Under the pieces are notes generated by a model. That model made no database searches, was not told the origin of the DNA, and worked only from the letters and a program-made list of their open reading frames with translations. The position numbers and the translations under genes were made by a program. A stretch of 24,237 bases of DNA from Phycisphaerae bacterium (GTDB lineage: Bacteria; Planctomycetota; Phycisphaerae; Sedimentisphaerales; SG8-4), in contig JAUVYQ010000019.1 in assembly GCA_030603035.1 (NCBI GenBank), positions 1 through 24,237 on the forward strand. The letters are read 5' to 3'. Below are positions 1 to 7,201 of the stretch, piece by piece. Each line of letters starts with the position of its first letter. Position 1 is the stretch's first letter.

Positions 1-1
1 G

Positions 2-706
2 CAAGTTGCTGAACTTACTGAACAAGTAACAAGACTTACCGACCAGATAGCTAAACTCTCCAAGAATTCCTCGAACTCTTCCAAACCACCATCCTCTGAT
101 ATTGTTAAGCCGCCTAAAGCCAAACAAGCCGATGGTCCCCGTCGTCAAGGCGGACAGCCCGGCCACAAAGGCATCAATCGACGGCCTTTCGGGCCAGCGC
201 GAATTGACAAAACGGTGGAGTTTCACGCTGGTTGTTGCGACTGTGGTTATAAAGGCCCCGGTAGGCCACTTGCTAAGCCGAAGATTCAGCAGACAGTCGA
301 GCTTCGTTCGGACCCTGCCATCGTTACCGAATATCGTTTGTATGGCTATATCTGTCCCAAATGCAGACGAATTGTCTGGGCTAAATTGCCTGCTGGTGTT
401 ATCGAAGGCCAACTGTTCGGGCTGCGTCTGCAAGCTTTTATCGGCTATATGAAAGGCTCTCTGCACACCTCCTACAGTGCTCTGGAAGACTTCTGCCGTG
501 AGGTCTTGAATATCGATGTTGCTCGCAGCCATCTTTGCAATACAATATCTCGCAGCAACGATGCTCTGGCCAGGCCTTATGAACAACTCCAGCAGCACAT
601 TCCTACCGAGCCGGTTTTGAATATTGACAAGTCTGGCTGGAAAGACAAGGGTATAAAATACTGGATATGGGTTTTCTGTACCTCGGCAATCGAACCTAAT
701 CGATAG
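2..706 (+). pseudogene. IS66 family transposase, fragment truncated at both ends
   Basis: The reading frame is open from the window edge and carries the N-terminal half of an IS66 transposase. A short coiled coil comes first, followed by the Asn/Ser-rich linker ending in SKPPSSD and the basic RRQGGQPGHKG segment. A zinc ribbon follows (CDCGYK about 70 codons in, then CPKC), and the frame ends at the first catalytic block NIDKSGW...YWIWVFCT. IS66 TnpC proteins are about 450-530 residues, and here the homology stops near base 682, so the rest of the DDE catalytic domain is missing. The last seven or so codons to the stop at 706 are antisense to tsaE. No terminal inverted repeat or target duplication is seen at the break. 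The fragment cannot encode an active transposase. Confidence 0.85.
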
Positions 707-957
707 GCATCTATATGGTAAATATCCAACCGGCTGGAGCCCCCTGTATACTCATTGACTATAACGAACGTGGGACTGTTGACCCGCCTCTGGTCTATCG
801 TCCCCGCCCCGGCTGCAATCCCTTTAATCAGATGCGTCTTGCCGCTGCCCAATGCCCCACAAACAGCTATAACGTCTCCGCCTTTTAATTGTGAGCCGAC
901 TTTTCGACCGAGCTCTATGGTCTCCTCCGCCGAATTCGAAATAACATCAAAGCCCAT
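577..957 (-). pseudogene. tsaE: tsaE, tRNA t6A biosynthesis ATPase, 3'-truncated by the IS66 junction
   Basis: TsaE is the small P-loop ATPase that works with TsaB and TsaD to load threonylcarbamoyl onto A37 of ANN-decoding tRNAs. Starting from the ATG at 957 (MGFDVISNS), the protein has the Walker A motif GALGSGKT at residues 34-41, the SPTF block at 61-64 and the HIDAYRLGS block ending near residue 92. After that, at about base 683, the frame continues into antisense transposase sequence as 34 unrelated residues. Full-length TsaE is about 150 residues, so roughly the last third is lost. A TTG at 963 is an alternative start; neither has a clear Shine-Dalgarno. thiL lies upstream on the same strand, as in Bacillus (ydiA-ydiB). 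Since t6A synthesis is normally essential, an assembly chimera is as likely as true loss. Confidence 0.8.
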
Positions 958-977
958 ACACAATAGTCAATAGTAAA

Positions 978-1149
978 TACTCAACTTGACTGGTTTTTAC
1001 ATAAGCATAGCTTTGACAAGAGCATACGCAGCTTGTCATTCTGAGCGCAGCGAAGAATCTCGCACTTGCAATGGGGCAAAAACCCTATTCTAAGGCCAGA
1101 TGCTTCGCTTCGCTCAGCATGACAGTCTAAAAGTCAGTCAAGTTGAGTA
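978..1149. repeat. Nested palindromic intergenic element (MITE/REP-like)
   Basis: Two inverted repeats are nested here. The outer arms, 978-992 and 1135-1149, are perfect 15-bp complements (tactcaacttgactg and its reverse complement). The inner arms, 1035-1060 and 1098-1123, match at 23 of 26 positions and begin gtcattctgagcg. The element fills most of the gap between tsaE and thiL and encodes nothing. It is either a non-autonomous mobile element or a transcript-stabilising hairpin; I infer the former from the double arms. Confidence 0.7.
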
Positions 1150-1165
1150 AATAGTAAATAATCAA

Positions 1166-2086
1166 TTATCCAAGATGCTCGTATCCTTTGGCTTCCAAAT
1201 CGCTAATGTTGCCGTCAGGCATCCTTATTTGCATTTTTTTAGTGTCGGTAATTGTGCCGATTTGCGTAATCGGTATCGGCCCATCCCAGTTCTTTAATAA
1301 TTTCTGACACTCTTTTTGGCAGAGAGTAAACAGCAATTCAAAATCTTCGCCGTCGTTCAACGCCGAACTCAGTGGCTCCTCACTTTTCTTAGCTTCATCC
1401 GATATTGGAATCTGCTGCGCGTCTATAACAGCTCCCACCTCGCTCTCTCGGCAAATTCGGTTCAAATCGCTGCTGAGCCCATCGCTTATATCAATCATTG
1501 AATTCAGCGTTACCAATTGAGCGATTTTTATTGCCTCTTTGACCCTCGGCTCAAATTCCAGATGTCTTCCGCCGCCTGCACCGCCCAGCGAGCCGGTTAC
1601 GCAAATACTATCGCCAACCTTCGCACCTGACCGCTTAATGGGTTCATTGCCCGCCCTTCTGCTGAGCATCGCCACGCTTATTGCAAACGGACTTTTATCA
1701 CTCCACCTCGTAATATCGCCGCCCACAAGCGCACAGCCAAATCTCTCACCCGCAATGGTAATTCCCGAATGTAGCTGCTTTAATTCTTTCTCGTTAAAAC
1801 CCTTTGGCAGCGCAACGCAGATAACCGCAGCAACGGGCACTGTCGCCATTGCCGCACAATCGCTCAGACTCACCGCCATAGCTTTATATCCCACTTGTTT
1901 TAGAGTTGCCTTTTGCAAGTCGAAGTGCACGCCGTCCAGCAGCATATCCGTGGTGACAAAAACGCACGTATCGTCCCCCAACTGAATTTGCGCCATATCG
2001 TCGCCAATGCCGATGGGAAAATCCGCCGCGGTTAATTTACTTTCGCCAGCAAACCACGCCGTTATTTCGTCTTCACTCGCACTCAT
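1166..2086 (-). CDS. thiL: Thiamine-monophosphate kinase ThiL
   Basis: ThiL phosphorylates thiamine monophosphate to thiamine pyrophosphate with ATP in the cytoplasm, the last step of TPP synthesis. The 306-residue product has the family length and motifs: GIGDD at 26-30, [11 protein letters not shown] at 45-55, VGGDIT at 121-126, [11 protein letters not shown] at 198-208 and [10 protein letters not shown] at 244-253, the Mg/ATP and substrate sites of the AIRS/ThiL fold. I chose the ATG at 2086 because it overlaps the argH stop as ATGA, giving translational coupling. An in-frame start at 2110 would add eight residues but lies within argH. It is the last intact gene of a minus-strand argH-thiL unit, with truncated tsaE about 200 bases downstream. 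No TPP riboswitch is visible. Confidence 0.95.
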   Translation of the reverse strand: MSASEDEITAWFAGESKLTAADFPIGIGDDMAQIQLGDDTCVFVTTDMLLDGVHFDLQKATLKQVGYKAMAVSLSDCAAMATVPVAAVICVALPKGFNEKELKQLHSGITIAGERFGCALVGGDITRWSDKSPFAISVAMLSRRAGNEPIKRSGAKVGDSICVTGSLGGAGGGRHLEFEPRVKEAIKIAQLVTLNSMIDISDGLSSDLNRICRESEVGAVIDAQQIPISDEAKKSEEPLSSALNDGEDFELLFTLCQKECQKLLKNWDGPIPITQIGTITDTKKMQIRMPDGNISDLEAKGYEHLG

Positions 2087-3471
2087 CGCTCTGCCAACTG
2101 CTTGTTCCAATACGCAATTTGCTCTTTTGCCTGCTTGGGTCCGGCTGCGCCCTCGGTAACATACTTATTTACAACATTTACTGCACCGAGATTTTCATAT
2201 ACATCCGGCCCAATCGAGGCCGAATACTTCTTGAACTCATCCAAATCAAGCTCAGCCAACTTTTTGTTTGCCTCTTCACAGTAAGCAACCAGCGACCCAA
2301 CAATGCCGTGCGCCTCACGGAAAGCAACACCCTTTCCAACCAGATACTCAGCCAGAGCAGTGGCATCCAGAAACCCTTCTTCCAGCCCAGCCGAAATCTT
2401 CTTCGTATTAAACTTCGTATGCGAAACAATCGCTCGCATCATATCCAATGAGGCCCTGACCGTGTCACTCGCAGAGAAGATATGAATCTTATCCTCCTGC
2501 AAATCGCGATTATAGCCCGACGGCTGACCCTTTAGAATTGTCAGCATCGCAATCAACGAGCCATAAACTGAAGCCGTCTTGCCGCGAATCAGCTCGAGCA
2601 CATCAGGATTGCGCTTCTGCGGCATCATACTCGACGATGTGCAATAGCTGTCATCAATCCGTACAAACCCGAATTCATCCGACGAATAAATTATCCAGTC
2701 CTCAGCTAATCGCGATAGATGCGTCGCAATAAGTGCGCAATCGAAAATAAATTCCGCGCAAAAGTCCCTGTCGCTTACAGCATCAATACTATTATAGCTG
2801 ATGTCCGCAAAACCTAATCGCTTAGCCGTCTTTTTTCTCTCTAACGGCAGCGTCGAGCCGGCCACAGCGCCACAGCCTAACGGCGAAATATTGAGCAGCT
2901 CACTACAGTTTTTCAGCCGAATAACGTCACGCTCGAACTGCTCCACAAAACTCAACAAATAAGAAGCGATAACTATCGGCTGAGCACGCTGAAGATGGGT
3001 ATAGCCCGGCATCACATCTTCAGTATATTTGCCCGCCGATTTAACAAGGGCCTTTTGAAGGCCGTTCAGCTTCGCCTGCAGAATCTCTATCTCATCTCGC
3101 ATCCACAGCCGAATATCTGTGGCAACCTGGTCGTTGCGGCTTCTGCCGGTATGAAGCTTCTTACCCGCCTCACCGATTTTCGCTACCAGTGCCGCCTCGA
3201 TAGCCATATGAATATCTTCATACTTCTTTGCGAATTCGAACTGCCCCTTTTCGATTTCCCAGGATATTTCGATAAGCCCATCTTTAATCGCTTTCAATTC
3301 GTCTTTGGTAATCAGCTGTTGTTCAGCTAACATCTGCGAATGAGCAATTGAGCCGACAATATCATATTTATAAAGTCGTCTGTCTACAGACAGCGATTCT
3401 ACAAAATCAACCGTCAGCTCATCCGGCTCACCCGCAAGCCGCTTTTCCCAGCTTCTTTTTCTTTCGGCCAT
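2083..3471 (-). CDS. argH: Argininosuccinate lyase
   Basis: ArgH cleaves argininosuccinate to arginine and fumarate, the final step of arginine synthesis, as a cytoplasmic homotetramer of the fumarase/aspartase superfamily. At 462 residues it has the usual length. Visible motifs are [13 protein letters not shown] at 107-119, [10 protein letters not shown] at 156-165 and the superfamily signature [12 protein letters not shown] at 279-290, which holds the catalytic serine loop. The start is the ATG at 3471, preceded by a GGAG eight bases upstream and giving the typical N-terminus [19 protein letters not shown]. The frame stays open to 3558, but those extra 29 residues are not ArgH-like. The TGA stop overlaps the thiL start (ATGA), so the two genes are probably co-transcribed. 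Confidence 0.97.
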   Translation of the reverse strand: MAERKRSWEKRLAGEPDELTVDFVESLSVDRRLYKYDIVGSIAHSQMLAEQQLITKDELKAIKDGLIEISWEIEKGQFEFAKKYEDIHMAIEAALVAKIGEAGKKLHTGRSRNDQVATDIRLWMRDEIEILQAKLNGLQKALVKSAGKYTEDVMPGYTHLQRAQPIVIASYLLSFVEQFERDVIRLKNCSELLNISPLGCGAVAGSTLPLERKKTAKRLGFADISYNSIDAVSDRDFCAEFIFDCALIATHLSRLAEDWIIYSSDEFGFVRIDDSYCTSSSMMPQKRNPDVLELIRGKTASVYGSLIAMLTILKGQPSGYNRDLQEDKIHIFSASDTVRASLDMMRAIVSHTKFNTKKISAGLEEGFLDATALAEYLVGKGVAFREAHGIVGSLVAYCEEANKKLAELDLDEFKKYSASIGPDVYENLGAVNVVNKYVTEGAAGPKQAKEQIAYWNKQLAER

Positions 3472-3633
3472 TTTATCCGCTCCAAAAATAAAACCACTTT
3501 GCTGCAAATCATACGCCCTGCCGCTGCCAATGTCAACCTCCCTGATACCCCTCCACAATACGCATCACGCTCAACGCAATAGGAATCCGTCATTGCCGGC
3601 GCTGTCGAACATCTTTCTTTTTGGAGTGTTCCA

Positions 3634-3656
3634 CTGATTTATTATTCAGAAATCAG
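3634..3656. other. AT-rich hairpin at the 3' end of the TrkA-C gene
   Basis: A perfect 7-bp stem (ctgattt / aaatcag) encloses a 9-base loop and overlaps the stop codon of the membrane-protein gene. It is AT-rich with no strong T-run, so it is at best a weak terminator between this gene and argH. Confidence 0.3.
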
Positions 3657-4363
3657 GCAAATTTCTTTCTGATGCTTCCTAACTTCCCAAAGCATATAAG
3701 CTCATCGCCCGAAAGAATTTTGGTATCTGCGAGAGGGTTGGGTATGGTTCTATCGGCTCGAACTATAGCCAGAACTGTAATATCGTCCCTTCTTAGCTCG
3801 GATTCGGAAAGTGCTTTATCCAGCACCGGGTGGTCTTCACGAATTTTAATCTTAGAAACCCCATAGCCGCCAGTCGCCACTACGAGTTCTTCGCAGGAAA
3901 CAGATTTAATAAGCTCTCTCTTTATAATGCGTGCTCTTAAAACATTTGTTAATTTTCGAGCGAATTTCGTATTGGTAAAAACCTTATAAGTGATGTATAT
4001 AGCAGCCACGATAACTGTCAAATTTATCCACGGCAGCACCCCCTCCGGAATGTCAAATGGCAAAAAAGGAATGGACAGTTTATCTGCTATAGTGGGCGGC
4101 CTTAAGGAATTAGCAAAGGTCGCAATCATAGTAACAAGGCCTGCATGACCCAAAACGATAAGAACAGAAGCAATACGCCGTCTCTGGGGATTGCCGGTAA
4201 TCAGCTCAGCTTCCTTTGTTGTAAATCCGGTTGCCGTAAAACACGACAGCGCCTGGAACTTTGCTAACGACCATTCGAGACCTGTCAGCTGGAACACTAT
4301 TGCACCTATTCTGACTACTATGAATGAGATAATAAGCACGATAATAAATAATATTGAATTCAT
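3653..4363 (-). CDS. Integral membrane protein with C-terminal TrkA-C (RCK_C) domain
   Basis: This 236-residue protein has three predicted membrane segments, at about 3-25, 65-84 and 110-130, followed by a cytoplasmic RCK_C/TrkA-C domain at about 155-232 (PVLDKALSESELRRDDITVL, then ILSGDELICFG). RCK_C domains are ligand-binding regulatory modules of K+ channels and transporters. Between TM1 and TM2 lies FQALSCFTATGFTTKEAEL, which resembles a Trk/Ktr pore loop but lacks a full set of pore repeats. It may gate or accompany a K+ or other ion transporter encoded elsewhere; a specific substrate cannot be assigned. The ATG at 4363 is preceded by AAGGAG with a 9-10 base spacing. It lies upstream of argH on the same strand, 180 bases away, so co-transcription is uncertain. 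Confidence 0.75.
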   Translation of the reverse strand: MNSILFIIVLIISFIVVRIGAIVFQLTGLEWSLAKFQALSCFTATGFTTKEAELITGNPQRRRIASVLIVLGHAGLVTMIATFANSLRPPTIADKLSIPFLPFDIPEGVLPWINLTVIVAAIYITYKVFTNTKFARKLTNVLRARIIKRELIKSVSCEELVVATGGYGVSKIKIREDHPVLDKALSESELRRDDITVLAIVRADRTIPNPLADTKILSGDELICFGKLGSIRKKFA

Positions 4364-4430
4364 AATTGGCTCTCCTTAAATTGTCCCCGTAACGATGCAC
4401 CTGCCGGTTTCACTAACGACCACTCACCAT

Positions 4431-4468
4431 CAATTATCACCGGTCAACAGTCAATAATCAATTGAAAA
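4431..4468. repeat. 38-bp dispersed intergenic repeat, copy 1
   Basis: The element is caattatcac, then 13 variable bases, then ataatcaattgaaaa. The same two conserved blocks with exactly the same spacing recur at 6060-6097. It lies upstream of the TrkA-C gene, between it and the SAM hydrolase gene. Its function is unknown. Confidence 0.6.
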
Positions 4469-4492
4469 CGTCCGCCCCTTGCCTCGAAATTT

Positions 4493-5218
4493 TTATGATA
4501 TTTTTATTTTTTCTCCTGTTTTTACATTCAATTTATCATTAGCATTTCCTTTTTTTAAGCTAATCTCTAACGTATTGTTTGAGCCTTCTATCAGGAATAG
4601 TTCGTCCTCTTTTGCTGTATAATAATTCGGACAGTATCTCATCGTATATTCCTTCTCGGCTATTTCCACAGAATACTTATCTTTCTCTTGCTTTGCCAGA
4701 TTGGTTATGATATTTCCAAATCTATCGATTCTAACAACTATTCCCTCTCTGTCCTTTTGATAAAGTTCCAGCTTTTCTATTTCACTTATTTTTTCACCTA
4801 TGGTCTCAAAATTACCTGTATCAATATTCGCAGCCGCCTTTGCAAAAACATCTCTGCCGTGAAACGTCCGGCTCGCACCTTTGGGAACGGCAATCTGCCT
4901 TATATCGATTATTTTCTGCTCGCCGACTGTTTCCCAGAGCAGGCCGTTATCAGGCCCGACAAAATAATATTTTTCTGTTTTCACCCCTACAGCTTTTCTT
5001 TCTGTTCCCACACCAGGGTCAACTACACAGCAAAACGTTGCGCCTTCCGGAAAGTATTTGTAATTATTTTTAAGGAGCCACGAAGCTTCAATGATGCTTT
5101 GAGGCGAGATGCTATGGCACAAATCGACTATCTTCGCATCGTGGGCAATATTATAAATCACCCCCTTCATCACCCCGACATATTCACTTTGCCCGAAATC
5201 CGTCAGCAAAATTATCAT
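4493..5218 (-). CDS. S-adenosyl-L-methionine hydrolase (adenosine-forming), DUF62 family
   Basis: DUF62 enzymes use an activated water to split SAM into adenosine and methionine, and are relatives of fluorinases and chlorinases. The 241-residue protein starts MIILLTDFGQ and shows the conserved DPGVG at 67-71, GPDNGLL at 88-94 and FHGRDVFA at 119-126, with RFGNIITNL in the C-terminal beta domain. Asp67, Arg74 and His120 match in spacing and context the Asp-Arg-His triad described for archaeal DUF62, and no halogenase-type insertion is evident. I took the ATG at 5218 because the family motif TDFG sits at residues 6-8. The frame is open upstream to 5365, but that stretch lies inside the DUF2284 gene. 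It follows that gene by 38 bases on the same strand, so the two are probably co-transcribed. The biological role of SAM hydrolysis here is unknown. Confidence 0.88.
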   Translation of the reverse strand: MIILLTDFGQSEYVGVMKGVIYNIAHDAKIVDLCHSISPQSIIEASWLLKNNYKYFPEGATFCCVVDPGVGTERKAVGVKTEKYYFVGPDNGLLWETVGEQKIIDIRQIAVPKGASRTFHGRDVFAKAAANIDTGNFETIGEKISEIEKLELYQKDREGIVVRIDRFGNIITNLAKQEKDKYSVEIAEKEYTMRYCPNYYTAKEDELFLIEGSNNTLEISLKKGNANDKLNVKTGEKIKIS

Positions 5219-5256
5219 ATCAAGTTCCCAATTGAATTTTCTTCGGCCTCTGGAGC

Positions 5257-5802
5257 TTAGTCGACCAGTATCAGCCCGTAATAATGGGGACACTGACGCC
5301 GTGTTCGAACAACCTCTATAGGAAAGCCTACCTTTCTCACTATAGAGAAAACATCGATTCCGCACGCTTCCATTGCCGGCCGCGCCCGTTCAGGATATCG
5401 ACATTGTCCTTCTTCCACAGGACACTCCTTACAAAAATAGCACGGGCCGGCACCAAGACCGAAAGCTTTCCAGGCGCCCAGAAGAAAAATACTTCGCTCA
5501 AGCTCAGCAACTATCGCTTTTACGTCTGCTTCTGTATCAAAGTGTATCAGCACTGCTCGACGATAAGTATCCAGGACCTTACGCATCTCTGCTGGTGTTG
5601 GTGTAAAGGGAGGGCAAACCAGGCACTCGCCGTAGCATCCGCATCCAAACTGGCACTTTAAACGCACCCACCCTGCGGTCTCTACCTCTGACGGAGAGAC
5701 TATGCGCGCATCTATCACCCCGGATTTCTGCCTTACGGCCTCACACAATTCCTCGTCAGACAACTTCGCTCTTTTTTCTGAAACTTTAGTTCTACGACTC
5801 AC
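5257..5802 (-). CDS. DUF2284 predicted metal-binding protein
   Basis: The 181-residue cysteine-rich protein matches the DUF2284 family, whose function is not established. The N-terminal cluster around residues 50-63 (KCQFGCGCYGECLVCPPFTP) and the second set Cys121, Cys124, Cys127, Cys134 and Cys147 (CYFCKECP, then CRYPERARPAMEACGID) suggest two metal or iron-sulfur sites. The start is a GTG at 5802, with GAGG eight bases upstream; the nearby ATG opens a four-codon dead end. It lies directly upstream of the SAM hydrolase on the same strand. Family members are often next to corrinoid or radical-SAM genes in anaerobes, but none is visible here. The family assignment is confident; the activity is not. 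Confidence 0.85.
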   Translation of the reverse strand: MSRRTKVSEKRAKLSDEELCEAVRQKSGVIDARIVSPSEVETAGWVRLKCQFGCGCYGECLVCPPFTPTPAEMRKVLDTYRRAVLIHFDTEADVKAIVAELERSIFLLGAWKAFGLGAGPCYFCKECPVEEGQCRYPERARPAMEACGIDVFSIVRKVGFPIEVVRTRRQCPHYYGLILVD

Positions 5803-5840
5803 TCAGAACCTCATCCCCACAGGGCCGGGAATCCATTTTG

Positions 5841-5943
5841 CTTGCCCCGCCCCAAATAGGCACTTGCCGCCGTGTCCCGCACGAATTGAATGCGAACTCA
5901 CGTCTAATTAGTGCGGGGTAATTTGGTGCGGGGTCATTGCAAG
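5841..5943. repeat. Imperfect nested palindrome
   Basis: The left outer arm, cttgccccgccccaaat (5841-5857), is complementary to atttggtgcgggg (5921-5933) plus caag (5940-5943), with one mismatch and a six-base bulge. Inner arms cccgcac (5876-5882) and gtgcggg (5911-5917) pair perfectly. It is non-coding and lies just upstream of the DUF2284 start. Confidence 0.5.
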
Positions 5944-6059
5944 CGTCCCGAAGCGGTGCCCGCCAATCTCAATCATTCAATGATAAATCGCCGGTGGGAA
6001 ATTGTAAATCGAAATGTCATCCCCGCATGTAGTCTGGTAGGCTCAAGCCTTCTTTTCCC

Positions 6060-6097
6060 CAATTATCACTAATCAGTCATCGATAATCAATTGAAAA
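6060..6097. repeat. 38-bp dispersed intergenic repeat, copy 2
   Basis: This has the same conserved blocks, caattatcac and ataatcaattgaaaa, separated by the same 13 bases of spacer as at 4431-4468. The spacer sequences differ. This argues for a defined element rather than simple AT-richness. Confidence 0.6.
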
Positions 6098-6327
6098 GGT
6101 TCGCATCAAGAATGGATTCGCCGAGGTCGCATATCCGGCTTTAGACGGGACACAAAGCCGGCAAAAACAAATCCTCGCTAATCAGCGTCTAATTTTTTTC
6201 TGCCTTTTTTCTGGCTAATCCTTATCCTGAAATCAGCGAAATCGGCGGTTAATAATTGAATTTTCTCTGCGTGCTCTGTGGCTGCAAATATTCGACATTC
6301 CCCCAAATTCACAGCCGGTTATGATGA

Positions 6328-6363
6328 CAAAAAAAACTGATGATCACCAAGGCCATCAGTTCT
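6328..6363 (-). terminator. Rho-independent terminator of the pilZ gene
   Basis: Read on the minus strand, the 8-bp perfect stem aactgatg / catcagtt (6354-6361 pairing with 6335-6342) is followed at once by a run of eight T. It begins about 75 bases after the PilZ stop codon, so it would end that transcript. Confidence 0.8.
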
Positions 6364-6436
6364 AACTTACCATCTCCGTTTAGCCACTCGCAGTCTGCCG
6401 GCATTCACTTCTAATAAAAAAATAACGGCTTATCGA

Positions 6437-6751
6437 CTACTCAAACGCAATTGCAACGCCGATATTGGCATCTTTGAGCATATTCTTACGGTCAACTCTG
6501 ACTACTTTACCGCTTTTAATACGGGCAAATTGCCCTTTTTGCTTTGCCAGAGTCACCGTGCGCGGAAAATTGATTTCCACAGTATGCCCCAGCCGAACAG
6601 GCATAGTTATGGGAACCGTAACAAAAACCCCCGTCTTGCTAATGTTTGAGCTTCGGCCGTTAAAAAATCTATTGGCTTCCGGCAGCCAAACACTCACAGG
6701 CCACGAAACGGCCGTTCGGGCATCCTTACGCTGCTCGATTAGAGTCTCCAT
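6437..6751 (-). CDS. PilZ domain protein, probable c-di-GMP receptor
   Basis: This 104-residue protein is essentially one PilZ domain, a cytoplasmic beta-barrel that binds cyclic di-GMP. Both ligand motifs are present: RxxxR as RKDAR at residues 8-12 and [D/N]xSxxG as NISKTG at about 37-42. There are no other domains, so it probably signals by protein contact to motility, exopolysaccharide or adhesion machinery encoded elsewhere. The ATG at 6751 follows an AAGGGAG about nine bases upstream. The gene stands alone, with long intergenic DNA on both sides and its own terminator downstream. An octamer identical to the E. coli sigma-28 -10 consensus lies 43 bases upstream. Confidence 0.88.
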   Translation of the reverse strand: METLIEQRKDARTAVSWPVSVWLPEANRFFNGRSSNISKTGVFVTVPITMPVRLGHTVEINFPRTVTLAKQKGQFARIKSGKVVRVDRKNMLKDANIGVAIAFE

Positions 6752-7201
6752 AATTCAAGTCTCCCTTAAATCACCGTTCCATCAATGATAACTTTTATCG
6801 GCTATGTTAATTTAGATAGATTAGCACATTTAGGCAAAATGGTAACTTTTCTAAGAATTTTTTTTGTCCTTGGACATATCACTACGTTTTCGCTCTTTTT
6901 ATCGGGCTTTTGCTCTTTTATGGTCGAATCATGAAATAAGAATAAGCTTTTCAATCACATTCACTTACCGCTACGGCCAATGTGCTTTTACCTCTATTAC
7001 CCATATTACCCGGGCACATATACTGAACCAATATTAGCAGTAGTTGGCGCAGCCAGGACTTGTATCCGAGCATTGCTGCTTCAGTCAGTCGTGCCAAACT
7101 GCGTGTCGGTGAAGATTGTGAGTACATAATCTATAATTACAGACAAATATAGGTAAGTTATCTTGCGATTATGGGTTGTTTAGTTTATTTTTATAAGGCC
7201 G
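6752..7201. other. 450-bp divergent intergenic region
   Basis: This region separates pilZ (-) from the Sua5-phosphatase gene (+) and should hold both promoters. A TATAAT hexamer is at 7132-7137 but lacks a convincing -35 partner. A 31-codon hydrophobic frame begins at 6839 with a weak AGG ribosome site and is not called as a gene. No RNA gene was recognised. Confidence 0.5.
6795..6802 (-). promoter_or_regulatory. Possible sigma-28 (FliA)-type -10 element upstream of pilZ
   Basis: On the minus strand the octamer GCCGATAA matches the E. coli FliA -10 consensus exactly, and it would give a leader of about 35 bases before the PilZ ATG. The expected TAAA box at the -35 position is not clean; TAAT lies slightly displaced. 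FliA control of a PilZ protein is known for E. coli ycgR, so the idea is reasonable but weak. Confidence 0.3.

Larger units (their letters stand above)
5803..6436. other. 634-bp intergenic region with palindromes, no gene seen
   Basis: No credible coding frame was found on either strand. The region holds an imperfect nested palindrome at 5841-5943, the second copy of the 38-bp repeat at 6060-6097, an 8-bp perfect hairpin at 6135-6161 (ccggcttt / aaagccgg), a segment near 6267-6287 whose complement reads like the common gccacagagcac intergenic sequence, and the pilZ terminator at 6328-6363. It appears to be an accumulation site for short repeats. Confidence 0.6.

Noticed and set aside
6135..6161. 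8-bp perfect hairpin ccggcttt/aaagccgg as a terminator
   Set aside because: There is no T-run on either strand and no gene ends nearby in a fitting orientation.
6839..6934. 31-codon hydrophobic ORF (+) beginning MVTFLRIFFVLG
   Set aside because: The ribosome site is weak, the base composition is AT/T-rich and would give hydrophobic codons by chance, and there is no conserved feature to support it.
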